A stretch of 64,000 bases of DNA. Origin: Mycolicibacterium elephantis DSM 44368. Lineage in GTDB: Bacteria > Actinomycetota > Actinomycetes > Mycobacteriales > Mycobacteriaceae. The notes below the pieces were generated by a model, which saw only the letters and a list, made by a program, of their open reading frames with translations, searched no databases and was not told where the DNA came from. The stretch is from contig NZ_ATDN01000023.1 of the NCBI RefSeq assembly GCF_004014805.1, positions 124,001 through 188,000 on the forward strand, read 5' to 3'. Below, one piece after another: positions 42,589-52,328 of the stretch (positions are counted from its first letter, which is position 1; every line of letters begins with the position of its first letter). Made by a program: the position numbers and the translations under genes.

Positions 42589-43827
42589 TCAGGTGCGCGG
42601 GATCTCGGCGGTGATCCGGTCCAACAGCGCGCCATAGCGTTTGGCCTCGCGGTGCGGGCCGGGCTTTCCGCTGCTGATCACCCCCGCGGCCAGCCCGCGC
42701 TGCGGGTCGGCCCACACCGCGATGTTGGTCAACCCGGTGTGGCCGAACGCGGCGGGCGTATCACGCCCGAACGGCCCGAACCGCTTCGACCCGAGCATGT
42801 ACCCGGTGCCCCACCGCAGCGGCGCCAACCCGACCGCGACGTCGGGCCGCAGCCGGCGGCATTCGGTCGTCGCCGCCCGCAACGTCTCCGACCGCATCAC
42901 CCGCACACCGTCGAGTTCCCCGCCGCGGCGCAGCAATTCGGCGAAGCGCGACAGCTCGAACGCGGTCGACACCGTGTTCGACGACGGCAGCACGCTGGTC
43001 AGGTAGAGCGGCGAGTTCGAGAACGGGATGATCTTGTGCAGCGATCCGCCGACGGCCCAACGGAACACGGTGGCGCCCGGCTCGGGCAACGGCTTACCGG
43101 TGGCGTGGCTGGGCGCCACCTTGGCGACATCCTCCGGTGCGACACCGTAATTCGTCCACCGGAAGCCGAGCGGTTCGAGGATCTCGGTGGCCAGGATGTC
43201 GCGGATGTTGCGGCCCGCGGCGGCGCCGACGATCTCGCGGATCAGCGGTCCCCACGTCAGCCCGTGGTAGATGTGCACCAGCCCGGGCCGGTACAGCGGT
43301 TTGAGCTCGCTGAGCTGCGCGACGGTGTACTCGCTGTCGTCCATCCGGTTGAGGTCCGGCCGCGGTCCGCGATGGATGGGAATGCCTGCGCTGTGGGTCA
43401 TCACGTGCCGGATGGTGGTGCGGTGCTTGCCGTGGCTGGTGTAGCCGGGCAGGTAGTCGCAGACCCGGTCGTCGAGCGAGAAGCAGCCCCGTTCCACGAG
43501 CATGTGCACGACGGTGGAGGTGATCGCCTTGGCCGCGGAATACGCGCAGAACGGGGTTTCCGTTGTGACGGGGATCTTTTCGGCATCAGGTGGATCGGAA
43601 GGACCGTTGCCCCAGGCGTGCCCGATCGCGCGGTCGAGCACCACACGGCCGTTGTGGCGCAGGCACACCTGGATCGCCGGGTGCATGCCGGCCTCGTACC
43701 AGTGCCGCGCCGCCTGCCAGATCCGCTCGATCGAGGCCGGGTCCACCCCCGAATGGTCTTCTTCACCGACGGCCGTCACCGCGTCCAGATCGGCAGGCAC
43801 GTCGATGCTGCCCTGGGCCGTGTCCAC
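42589..43827 (-). CDS. Serine beta-lactamase/esterase-like hydrolase
   Basis: 412 residues, class C beta-lactamase fold. SxxK nucleophile motif FCAYSAAKAI, the Tyr motif near YHGLTWG, and the KTG-equivalent FGHTGLTN. It resembles mycobacterial LipE-type esterases more than antibiotic-cleaving enzymes, and there is no signal peptide. Substrates are probably esters or amides of the cell envelope or of xenobiotics. The GTG start is 20 bp from the secreted protein gene. Confidence 0.87.
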   Translation of the reverse strand: MDTAQGSIDVPADLDAVTAVGEEDHSGVDPASIERIWQAARHWYEAGMHPAIQVCLRHNGRVVLDRAIGHAWGNGPSDPPDAEKIPVTTETPFCAYSAAKAITSTVVHMLVERGCFSLDDRVCDYLPGYTSHGKHRTTIRHVMTHSAGIPIHRGPRPDLNRMDDSEYTVAQLSELKPLYRPGLVHIYHGLTWGPLIREIVGAAAGRNIRDILATEILEPLGFRWTNYGVAPEDVAKVAPSHATGKPLPEPGATVFRWAVGGSLHKIIPFSNSPLYLTSVLPSSNTVSTAFELSRFAELLRRGGELDGVRVMRSETLRAATTECRRLRPDVAVGLAPLRWGTGYMLGSKRFGPFGRDTPAAFGHTGLTNIAVWADPQRGLAAGVISSGKPGPHREAKRYGALLDRITAEIPRT

Positions 43828-43847
43828 GTGGCCAGGGTACGGCGACG

Positions 43848-44387
43848 TTATGAGGGGGGCGGACCGCTCAGGATGCCCGAGCCGATGAACGACCCGAGCT
43901 GGCCGAGCAGATCCTGCGGTCCGGGCTGCGGCGGCGGGGTGGCGTTGGTGAGCTGCCAGGCCTGGCAGTCGTTGGTGGTGAACGTGGTGTCGTCCGCCTT
44001 GATCTGGACGACCTGCGGCTTCTTGGTCAGCGCGTTGTCGACGAGCTCGCCGTTGCTGGTGCGCTTCCAGTAGCAGACACCGTCGGTGATCGGCCCCGCC
44101 GAGGAGTAGGTCCCCGGCACGATGTCGACACCGACCTGGTAGGTGCCGTCGGCCGTGATCGAGGTCTGGGGCCCGGCCGGGGCGTCCGGCGACTCGTCGG
44201 CGTCCTCGGACGCGTCGGGCGCCGGTCCCGGCGCCGCAGCGGACGGCGCGTGTGACACCGGCGGCGGAGCAGGCGCGGTGGACGGCGTCGGCGACGGCTC
44301 GGGCTGGGCATGCGCGACCCCCGTGACCACTCCACCAGCGGCGACGAGGATCGCCGCGGCGAGGACGGTAGATCGCGTCGGGTTCAT
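43848..44387 (-). CDS. Secreted Pro/Ala/Ser-rich protein
   Basis: 179 residues. Signal peptide MNPTRSTVLAAAILVAAGG...AHA, a ~50-residue Pro/Ala/Asp/Glu linker (PEPSPTPSTAPAPPPVSH, DASEDADESPDAPAG), then a compact domain: TYQVGVDIVPGTYSSAGP, CYWKRTSNGELVDN, ALTKKPQVVQIKADDTTFTTNDCQAW, with one Cys pair. This domain recurs in actinobacterial secreted proteins of unknown function (the 'VGTDIAPGTYRS' type). Confidence 0.78.
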   Translation of the reverse strand: MNPTRSTVLAAAILVAAGGVVTGVAHAQPEPSPTPSTAPAPPPVSHAPSAAAPGPAPDASEDADESPDAPAGPQTSITADGTYQVGVDIVPGTYSSAGPITDGVCYWKRTSNGELVDNALTKKPQVVQIKADDTTFTTNDCQAWQLTNATPPPQPGPQDLLGQLGSFIGSGILSGPPPS

Positions 44388-44422
44388 GGCAAGCCAGTCT
44401 AGGCGTCGGTGAGAGATGGGAA

Positions 44423-44457
44423 AACCCGCCGCCACAGCGGGGCTGCGGCGGCGGGTT
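44423..44457 (-). terminator. Rho-independent-type hairpin after the haemophore-like gene
   Basis: AACCCGCCGCC (44423-44433) and GGCGGCGGGTT (44447-44457) form an 11-bp perfect stem with a 13-base loop, 21 bp after the leftward stop at 44479. On the minus strand the stem is followed by TTTTCCC. It can end the haemophore-like transcript before the divergently placed upstream part of the next gene. Confidence 0.75.
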
Positions 44458-44478
44458 CTCGCTGCGCGTGCGATGGAC

Positions 44479-44880
44479 TCAGCCGGCCATGAACTCGTTG
44501 TAGGCCGAGGCCAGGTCCGGCGGAAGCACCGCGATGTCGCACTTGCTCTGTACCTCACCGATCGGCGCGAGGATGCCGCGCAGGTCGTGATACTCCTGCG
44601 GGTTGTTGGTGAAGTACCCGCGCAGTGTCGCGGCCGCCTCGGGACGCGGCTGGCTGAACGCGGTCGTGACGGCCTGGTTGGCACCGGGATGGCCGTCCAG
44701 GTACGCGCGTGCCGAGCCCGTCACGGAGCTGACCGTGCCGGACACCGCGCTGGCGTCGCACTGCCCGGGTGAGGCCACCGCCGACGGTGCGGCGATGGTT
44801 GCTGCGGCCAGGCCGCCGAGCACGCCTGCTGCACATGCGCCCGCGATTCCCCGGCGCGCAGTGATACCACTGAATTTCAT
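44479..44880 (-). CDS. Haemophore-family haem-binding protein (Rv0203-like)
   Basis: 133 residues: a signal peptide ending AVASPG, then an all-helical domain with CDASAVSGTVSSVTGSARAYLDGHP, GANQAVTTAFSQPRPEAAATLRGYFTNNP and a second Cys near the end (SKCDIAVLPPDL), giving one disulfide. The pattern is that of the mycobacterial haemophore family (Rv0203 type), in which a surface Tyr/His pair binds haem. Candidate Tyr/His residues are visible in RAYLDGHP and QEYHDLRG. It ends at a hairpin terminator. Confidence 0.83.
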   Translation of the reverse strand: MKFSGITARRGIAGACAAGVLGGLAAATIAAPSAVASPGQCDASAVSGTVSSVTGSARAYLDGHPGANQAVTTAFSQPRPEAAATLRGYFTNNPQEYHDLRGILAPIGEVQSKCDIAVLPPDLASAYNEFMAG

Positions 44881-45182
44881 ATGCTTTCTTCCCTTTTATT
44901 CGAATTCGTCGCTGATCCCCCGTCCCCGAAAACCAAGGTAGCCGACCGTGGGCGGCGCGGATCGACGCCGCTTTTTCGTTTGCTGGATAGCCGCTTGCGT
45001 TACACCGAATGGGCGTGATCTACACCGCAAAATCGGCCGTTTCAGATAAGTCAGCGACCAGAACGGGCGTGGATTCTCAGAACTTGCCGGAAGGTCTTAG
45101 ATGATCGTGATGTCGACGGTGATCGAATCGTTATCGAATGCGGTTCGTCCTGGGCGCGCGGGGGCCTCTTTAAGGTGGGGCC
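44881..45182. other. 302-bp non-coding divergent region
   Basis: Upstream region of the haemophore-like gene (leftward) and the rhomboid gene (rightward). It is locally AT-rich next to the haemophore start (CTTCCCTTTTATTCGAATTC). I looked for an IdeR/Fur-type box and found none convincing; the palindrome TTCGAA is too common to call. No ORF of interest. Confidence 0.5.
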
Positions 45183-46034
45183 ATGTCGATCCCCGCGGAG
45201 ACGCAGACCTGCTACCGGCACCCCGACCGGGTGACCTATGTCCGCTGTTCTCGCTGCAACCGCTACATCTGCCCGGAGTGCATGCGCAGCGCCGCCGTGG
45301 GCCATCAGTGCGTGGAATGTGTGAACACCGGCGCCAGGACGGTCCGGCAGCCACGAACCCAGTTCGGCGGGCGTCCGTCGGCCGGCCCAGTGGTGACCTA
45401 CGTGTTGATCGCGGTCAATGTGGCGATGTTCGTGCTGCAGAACGTGTCACCGGATCTGCAGCGCGCGCTGGTGATGCACTCCGGCGCGGTCGCCGCCGGC
45501 GGCGAGCTGTACCGACTGTTGACCTCGGCGTTTCTGCACTACGGCCTGACGCACCTGCTGTTCAACATGTGGGCGCTGTACGTGGTGGGCCCGCCCCTGG
45601 AGGCCGCGCTCGGCCGGCTGCGGTTCAGCGCCCTCTACTTCCTCAGCGCACTGGGCGGGTCGGTGCTGGTGTACCTGTTGTCGCCGGTGACCGCGGCCAC
45701 CGCCGGCGCGTCCGGGGCGATCTTCGGGCTGTTCGGCGCGACGTTCGTGGTGGGCAAGCGGCTCAACCTCGACGTCCGCTGGGTCGTCGCGATCATCGTG
45801 CTGAACCTGGTGTTCACGTTCATCATTCCGCTGATCAGCTCGGTCAACATCAGCTGGCAGGGCCACCTCGGCGGGCTGCTCACCGGCGCGGTGGTCGCCG
45901 GGGCCTACGCGTACGCGCCGCGGAACTCGCGCAACGCGGTGCAGGCCGGGGTCACCGCTGCGCTGCTGGTCGTGTTCGCGGCGTTGATCTGGTGGCGAAC
46001 CGAGGTTCTGCTGGGGTCGTTCGGTGTGGCCTGA
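45183..46034 (+). CDS. Rhomboid-family intramembrane serine protease with zinc finger
   Basis: 283 residues. N-terminal B-box-like zinc finger with Cys/His pairs (CYRHPDRVTYVRCSRCNRYICPECM, seen in parts, then HQCVEC), followed by six or seven membrane helices. Catalytic Ser177 is in GASGAIFGLF and His228 in QGHLGGLL; the accessory HLLFNMWALYVVG is typical. It corresponds to the Rv0110-type rhomboid of mycobacteria. It cleaves membrane-anchored proteins; substrates are unknown. Confidence 0.93.
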   Translation: MSIPAETQTCYRHPDRVTYVRCSRCNRYICPECMRSAAVGHQCVECVNTGARTVRQPRTQFGGRPSAGPVVTYVLIAVNVAMFVLQNVSPDLQRALVMHSGAVAAGGELYRLLTSAFLHYGLTHLLFNMWALYVVGPPLEAALGRLRFSALYFLSALGGSVLVYLLSPVTAATAGASGAIFGLFGATFVVGKRLNLDVRWVVAIIVLNLVFTFIIPLISSVNISWQGHLGGLLTGAVVAGAYAYAPRNSRNAVQAGVTAALLVVFAALIWWRTEVLLGSFGVA

Positions 46035-47194
46035 TGATCGCGTACGTGGTGGCGGTGCCGCTCGTCGTGGTCGCTGCGCTCGGCGTCTCGGGCACTCTGC
46101 TCAACGACGTCCCGTATGTGGGGCTGGCGACGGCGTTCGTGCCGTGGTTCGTCGTGTGGTTGATCGTGGCGGCGGCCGTCGGCGCGGTGCTGGCGGGGTA
46201 CCGCTGGTGGCGCGGGCGGGGCTGGTTCGCCGCAGCGCTGACGGTGACGGCCGTGCTCGCGGCGGTGGGCGCGTCGTTCATCACCGCGCGGATGACCACC
46301 GCGGTCCAGGCCGCCGGGGCCGACGTCGATCTGGTCGACATGTTCGGCATCGGGTCCGCCGGGTCGGCACCACCGGACGCCGAAGCGACCTATGCGACGT
46401 TCGAGGGGGAACCGCTGCAGGTCAGCATCTACCGCCCGCCGGGTTCGACGCAGGCGTCGCGCGCCCCGGTGCTGGTCTACATCCACGGCGGCGGGTGGGT
46501 CGCCGGCGACCGGCATTCGCGCAGCACCGAGCTGCGGTGGCTCGCCGACCAGGGGTGGCTGACGATCAGCGTCGGATACCCGTTGTCGTCGAACGACCGG
46601 CATCTCGCCGACGTCACCCAGAGCCAGCTCGGCTGCGCGCTGGCCTGGGTGGCGGCCAACGCCCACCGGTACGGCGGTGACCCGGCGCGGCTGTCGCTAG
46701 CCGGCCACTCCGCGGGCGGCAACCTGGCCGTCAACACCGCCTACCTGGCGGCCGCGGGCACGCTGCCGTCGTCGTGCGGCGGGCGGATACCGGCGGTGCA
46801 CGCGGTGTCGGTGATGTATCCCGCCGTCGACCCGGCCGGCATGTACCACAACCCAGACCCGGTCCTCGGCGGCTTCGCGCGCGACATGGTCGGTGCCTAC
46901 ACCGGCGGGTCGCCCGAGCAGTTTCCCGAGCGCTACCAACGCGTTTCGTCGGCCGGCCATATCACCGCCGCCGCGCCGCCGACGCTGATCATCGTGCCTG
47001 CCGCCGACCATCTGGTTCCGGTGGCCGGCACCTACCGGTTCGCCGAACAGGCCGCGGCGGCAGGCGTCGACGTCGACGTCGTCACCGTCCCGTACGCCGA
47101 CCACGTGTTCGACGCCCGCCCCGGCAGCCTCGGCCGGCAGGCCTTCCGGCAGCTGACGGCGCGCTGGTTGCGCGACCATGGACAGGGGCCCTGA
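46034..47194 (+). CDS. Alpha/beta hydrolase (HSL-type esterase) with membrane N-terminus
   Basis: 386 residues. About three N-terminal hydrophobic helices, then an esterase domain with HGGGWVAGD (oxyanion hole) and nucleophile Ser226 in LAGHSAGGNLAV; the late PYADHVFDA supplies the His, PAADHLVP a possible Asp. The ATG overlaps the rhomboid stop by one base (TGATG), so they are co-transcribed. The membrane tether suggests hydrolysis of envelope lipids or esters. Confidence 0.88.
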   Translation: MIAYVVAVPLVVVAALGVSGTLLNDVPYVGLATAFVPWFVVWLIVAAAVGAVLAGYRWWRGRGWFAAALTVTAVLAAVGASFITARMTTAVQAAGADVDLVDMFGIGSAGSAPPDAEATYATFEGEPLQVSIYRPPGSTQASRAPVLVYIHGGGWVAGDRHSRSTELRWLADQGWLTISVGYPLSSNDRHLADVTQSQLGCALAWVAANAHRYGGDPARLSLAGHSAGGNLAVNTAYLAAAGTLPSSCGGRIPAVHAVSVMYPAVDPAGMYHNPDPVLGGFARDMVGAYTGGSPEQFPERYQRVSSAGHITAAAPPTLIIVPAADHLVPVAGTYRFAEQAAAAGVDVDVVTVPYADHVFDARPGSLGRQAFRQLTARWLRDHGQGP

Positions 47195-47218
47195 CCCCGT
47201 AACCGGTAGGGAGGACGT

Positions 47219-48019
47219 ATGGACCCGCTCGACGAGCTCTACGCCGCCCGGCTCGAGGACTTCACCGCCCTGCGTACTGAACTCGCCGCGGCCGCCAAGA
47301 AACGCGGCGCCGCCGACGAAGCCAAGACGATCTCGGCCGCCCGCAAACCCACCACCGCGGCGTGGGTGGTCAACCGGCTCGCACACGCCGACGACGCCGT
47401 GCGACAGCGTCTCACCGACCTCGGCGCACGGTTGCGCGCGGCGCACGCCGAGATGGACGGCGCCCGCATCCGCGAACTGACCGCCGAACAGCGCCGGCTC
47501 ATCGACGACCTCGCCCGGGCGGCGTTCGAAGAAGCCGAGCTGGCCAGGCCGTCGGCGTCACTGCGCGACGACGTCACCGCGACCCTGCAGGCCGCCGTCG
47601 CCGACCCCGACGTCGCGGCCAGGATCGGTCGGTTGACCAAGGCCGAACAGTGGTCGGGCTTCGGCGAATTCGGTGACAGCGCCGCGGTTTTCAAGCCGAA
47701 GGCGAAGGCCGCGCCGGCGAAGCGCGCCGACAAGCCTGCCCAGAAGACCGACGAGAAGCCCGTCGACACCGAGGAGCGGCGCAAGCGGGAGCAGGCCCGG
47801 GCCGAACTGGCGGCCGCCGAACGGGCCAAGGCCGAGGCCGACGAGGCGCTGGCCGAACTGCAGTCCGATCTGGCCACCGCGCGGCTGCGGCACCAGGACG
47901 CCAAGCGCCGGCTGGAGGAGGCCGAAGCGGCGCTGGCCGCCGCCGAAGAGGCCTACGACAAGGGCAAACAGGCCAGCCGCGAGGCCGCTGCGCGGGTTCG
48001 GCGCGCCAATCGACGCTGA
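47219..48019 (+). CDS. Coiled-coil protein of unknown function
   Basis: 266 residues. N-terminal half: LYAARLEDFTALRTELAAAAKK, ARKPTTAAWVVNRLAHAD; then an Ala/Lys-rich linker (KPKAKAAPAKRADKPAQK) and a long heptad coiled coil (EERRKREQARAELAAAERAK... DAKRRLEEAEAALAAAEEA, in parts). Conserved in mycobacteria as hypothetical proteins. GGGAGG precedes the ATG. Follows the esterase by 24 bp. Confidence 0.8.
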   Translation: MDPLDELYAARLEDFTALRTELAAAAKKRGAADEAKTISAARKPTTAAWVVNRLAHADDAVRQRLTDLGARLRAAHAEMDGARIRELTAEQRRLIDDLARAAFEEAELARPSASLRDDVTATLQAAVADPDVAARIGRLTKAEQWSGFGEFGDSAAVFKPKAKAAPAKRADKPAQKTDEKPVDTEERRKREQARAELAAAERAKAEADEALAELQSDLATARLRHQDAKRRLEEAEAALAAAEEAYDKGKQASREAAARVRRANRR

Positions 48020-48073
48020 GCGACGGTTCCCGCGCCGAAATCGCGTAACTGCTGCCAGGATGGGGGCAGGGTC

Positions 48074-49054
48074 ATGGCCGGTTTCGACAAGCCGACACAG
48101 CGCGTGATCGCGGTCATCGCGCTCATGATCCTTGCCGCCTGGGCGCTGCGGGGCTACGTTCCCGGCGCCCCCGAGCGGTCCGTCGAGCGCGGGCCGCCGG
48201 AAAGCAACCCCGCGGCATTGGCCGCGGTGGTCGCGATGCTGACCGCGGCGGTGGCGATCATCGGGTTCGCGATCATCGTGCGGCTGCGCGACCGGCGACC
48301 GAGACCGCCGACGGCGCGCGCGCTGCCGCGAAGTCCGGGCGCGATGGGACGTCCGACGTGGCGGTTCTCGATGATCGCGCTGGCCGCGATCATCGCGTGG
48401 CTGCTGCTGATCGTGGTGCTGAGCCGGGTCGGCGGCCCCGAGCCGATCGAACCACCGCCGCCGGATGCCACATCCGACGTCGCCGGTCCGGCATCCGACG
48501 CGAACCGCCCACCGGCGCAGCTGCCGGACGAGACCGACGGCGACGACTCGACTGGCTCGAGCGTCGTCGACTATCTGATCCCGCCGATGCTGATCCTGAT
48601 GGGCCTGGTGGTGCTCGGCACGGCGATCGCGTCGCGACGACAACGGCGCGACACGCACGACGATGCGCTCGCCGATGACCAGGTCGCGGGTCCCGCGGCC
48701 CCGAAGGCCACGAACTCGCTTGCCCGCGCCGCGGAGATCGGGCTGGCCGAGATCGGCGACCTCAGCCGCGAGCCGCGCGAAGCGATCATCGCGTGCTACG
48801 CGGCGATGGAGCGCGAGTTGACCCGGGTGCCCGGCGCCATGCCCCAGGATTGCGACACCCCCACCGAGGTGCTGGCCCGCGCGGTCGACCGCCACGCGTT
48901 ACGCGCCGACAGCGCAACCGAACTGGTGGAGCTCTTCGAGGAAGCCCGGTTCTCTCCGCATGTCATGACCGAGGCGCACCGGGACGCGGCGCTGCGGGTG
49001 CTGCAGCGCGTGCTGGCCGATCTGCCCGGGCGCGTGCCGGAGGTGCCGGCATGA
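48074..49054 (+). CDS. DUF4129-domain membrane protein
   Basis: 326 residues. N-terminal membrane helix, a second and third helix, an acidic Pro-rich periplasmic linker (EPIEPPPPDATSD), another membrane segment, and a C-terminal cytoplasmic DUF4129 domain: REAIIACYAAMERELTRVPGA, DTPTEVLARAVDRHALR, VELFEEARFSPHVM. DUF4129 proteins travel with MoxR ATPases and DUF58 proteins, as here. First gene of a five-gene operon (48074-52215). Confidence 0.88.
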   Translation: MAGFDKPTQRVIAVIALMILAAWALRGYVPGAPERSVERGPPESNPAALAAVVAMLTAAVAIIGFAIIVRLRDRRPRPPTARALPRSPGAMGRPTWRFSMIALAAIIAWLLLIVVLSRVGGPEPIEPPPPDATSDVAGPASDANRPPAQLPDETDGDDSTGSSVVDYLIPPMLILMGLVVLGTAIASRRQRRDTHDDALADDQVAGPAAPKATNSLARAAEIGLAEIGDLSREPREAIIACYAAMERELTRVPGAMPQDCDTPTEVLARAVDRHALRADSATELVELFEEARFSPHVMTEAHRDAALRVLQRVLADLPGRVPEVPA

Positions 49055-49532
49055 AAAGGCTTGCCGCAGCGGGGTTTCTGTTGGTCGTCGGAACCGAGTT
49101 GATGGTGCTGGCCGCGCCCGACCGCGGCCTGGCCCTTGTCATCTCGGGGGTCGCCCTGGCTGTCGCGCTGCTGGGGCTGCGGTGGTACCTGGTGCGTGAA
49201 CAGGTCGCCGGCGCGGGCGAGGAACCGGTCGACGACGCCGCGGAGGCGCTGCGACGCTGGATGTCACGCACCGAGACGCTGATCAGCAGGGCGGACTCGA
49301 CCCGAAGGGACTGGGACCGCCACTTGCGGCCCATGCTCGCGCGGCAGTTCGAAATGGCGACGGGGCAGAAGCGACTCAAGGACCGTGCCGCCTATCACGC
49401 CACCGGGCAGATGCTGTTCGGTCCGCAACTGTGGGCATGGGTGGATCCGGAGAACGTCGCGGGCAGCGACGTCAACGACCCTGCTCCCGGGCGCGCGGCG
49501 CTCGACGAGATCCTGCAACGGCTGGAGCGGAT

Positions 49533-49536
<4 letters not shown>
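49051..49536 (+). CDS. Two-helix membrane protein of the MoxR operon
   Basis: 161 residues. Two N-terminal hydrophobic segments (LAAAGFLLVVGTELMVLA; LALVISGVALAVALLGLRWY), then a cytoplasmic helical region with a conserved end DPENVAGSDVNDPAPG. The ATG overlaps the upstream stop by 4 bp (ATGA), and its own stop is overlapped by the MoxR start, showing tight coupling. Family not recognised, but it is typical in mycobacterial DUF4129-MoxR operons. Confidence 0.78.
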
Positions 49537-50498
<962 letters not shown>

Positions 50499-50504
50499 CG
50501 CGCC

Positions 50505-51752
50505 GTGGCCGAGGTCCGCACCACCGAACTGGAATTGACCTGGCGCGCATCGCCTCTCACACAGGCGCTGCTGACGTGTGCGGTGGCGGCGTTCGTGGTG
50601 GCGGTGGCCGGCGGGTACTGGCAGCTGGTCGCGTTCGCGGCGCCCTTCGTCGGGGTGCTGTGTTCGATCGGCTGGCAGCGCCCGGCGCCGTCGGCGCGGG
50701 TAAATGCCCGGCCCGGATCGCACAGGTGTTTCGAGACCGAACGGGCCCGCGTCACGGTGTGGGCCGACGCCGCACCGGAACCGGTGACGTTCGCGGTTTC
50801 CACGCCCACCGGAATGCAGTGCGACGTCGTCGAGCGCGACGGTGAGCAGACCGTCGAGGTGACCGCCGAGCGTTGGGGCCGCTATCCGATCCGGGTCCGC
50901 CTGCGAGTCACCGCCCGCGGCGGTCTGCTCGAGGGCCTCGGCGTCGCCGACGCCGCCAACGTCTACGTCTTTCCCCAAGCCCCGCCGCAGTCGACGGCGA
51001 TACCGCGCACCGAACTGCTCGACCGGCTCGGCACGCATCTGACCCGGCACATCGGTCCCGGCGTCGAGTACGCCGACGTGCGCCGCTACGTGCCCGGCGA
51101 CCAGCTGCGTACGGTCAACTGGCCGGTCAGCGCCCGCCGCGGCAGCCTGCACGTCACCCAGCGGCTGACCGACCGCGCCGCCGACGTGGTGGTGCTCATC
51201 GACAACTATCCGCAACCGGCGGGGCCGGCGACCGAAGCCACCGACCGCACCGCGCGGGGCGCCGTCCAGGTGGTGCAGAGCGCGCTGCGCAGCGGCGACC
51301 GCGCCGGCGTCGTCGCGCTCGGCGACAAGCAGCCGCGCTGGCTAGGCGCAGACATCGGGCGGCGCCAGTTCTACCGTGTGCTCGACGCCATCCTCGCCGT
51401 CGACGACGGCTTCGAGACCACCCGGGGCACGCTGGCACCCCGCGCCGCGGTGCCGCCCGGCGCGATCGTCGTCGCGTTCTCGACGATGCTCGACACCGAA
51501 TTCGCGTTGGCGCTCATCGACTTACGCAAACGCGGGCACACCGTCGTCGCCGTCGACGTGTTGGAGGGCGCGCCGTTCGCCGACGACACCGACCGCCTGG
51601 TCGCCCGAATGTGGGCGCTGCAACGCTCGTTCATGTATCGCGACATGGGCACCGTCGGCGTCGACGTGGTGTCGTGGCGTGCGGTCGACACGCTGGATCA
51701 GGCGATGCAGCTGGTGCCCGACCATCGACGCCCGGTGCGGGGGCGGCGGTGA
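50505..51752 (+). CDS. DUF58-domain protein (MoxR partner)
   Basis: 415 residues: two N-terminal membrane helices, a beta-rich region, and the DUF58/VWA-like domain with YADVRRYVPGDQLRTVNWPVSARRGSLHV, VVVLIDNYPQ (MIDAS-like first Asp; motif degenerate) and VAFSTMLDTEFAL. It probably forms the membrane-linked partner of the MoxR ATPase in envelope or stress physiology. GTG start. Confidence 0.9.
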   Translation: MAEVRTTELELTWRASPLTQALLTCAVAAFVVAVAGGYWQLVAFAAPFVGVLCSIGWQRPAPSARVNARPGSHRCFETERARVTVWADAAPEPVTFAVSTPTGMQCDVVERDGEQTVEVTAERWGRYPIRVRLRVTARGGLLEGLGVADAANVYVFPQAPPQSTAIPRTELLDRLGTHLTRHIGPGVEYADVRRYVPGDQLRTVNWPVSARRGSLHVTQRLTDRAADVVVLIDNYPQPAGPATEATDRTARGAVQVVQSALRSGDRAGVVALGDKQPRWLGADIGRRQFYRVLDAILAVDDGFETTRGTLAPRAAVPPGAIVVAFSTMLDTEFALALIDLRKRGHTVVAVDVLEGAPFADDTDRLVARMWALQRSFMYRDMGTVGVDVVSWRAVDTLDQAMQLVPDHRRPVRGRR

Positions 51753-51753
51753 C

Positions 51754-52215
51754 ATGACCTCGGTGGTGCAGTCCCGCGCGGTCGCGGCAGGGTTCGGGCT
51801 GGTGATGGTCGCGACCTCGGCGGTGCAGGCCGACGACATCGCCCTCGCGGTGGCGGGGGCGGCTGTGTTGGCGGTGTTGGCGGGCAGCGTGTTTCGGCCC
51901 TGCGCGACGCTGGCGGTGCTGCTGGCGGGTGCGGTGCTGGTGGCCTCTGAGGCCCCGCCGATGCTGGCGTCGCTGTGCGGGTTGACGGCGACCGGCTACC
52001 TGGTGCTGCGGCACGCGGCCAACGCGACGGCGCCCACGGTCGTTGGGGCGATGGGGTTTACGACCGTGGCCCTGGCCACCGTCTCGATACCGGTGGAGCT
52101 GCCGTGGGTGCCGCTGCTGGCGCCGGTCGCGATGCTGGCGCTGGTGGTGCTGGCCACCCGCCCGTTCTGGGTCGACGGGTTGGCGCGTATCCGCGGCGGC
52201 ACACAGCGCACGTGA
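51754..52215 (+). CDS. Polytopic membrane protein, last gene of the MoxR operon
   Basis: 153 residues made almost entirely of four or five hydrophobic helices (GFGLVMVATSAVQ, ALAVAGAAVLAVLAGSVF, VVGAMGFTTVALATVSI, LLAPVAMLALVVLATRPFWV). Starts one base after the DUF58 stop. No named family. A 113-bp gap with no gene follows before the MFS transporter. Confidence 0.75.
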   Translation: MTSVVQSRAVAAGFGLVMVATSAVQADDIALAVAGAAVLAVLAGSVFRPCATLAVLLAGAVLVASEAPPMLASLCGLTATGYLVLRHAANATAPTVVGAMGFTTVALATVSIPVELPWVPLLAPVAMLALVVLATRPFWVDGLARIRGGTQRT

Positions 52216-52328
52216 ACCCACCCGGCCCGCTATCTTTCTAGGGTGCTTGCGGGGTGGGTGTAGCGGCCGCGTAAGCGAGATGCTCAGCGCGACGCTTAGT
52301 TTCGGCTCGGACTCTAGGGAGAAGCGAC

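Noticed and set aside
44881..45182. Possible iron box upstream of the haemophore-like gene
   Set aside because: No match to the IdeR consensus TTAGGTTAGSCTAACCTAA beyond a few bases.
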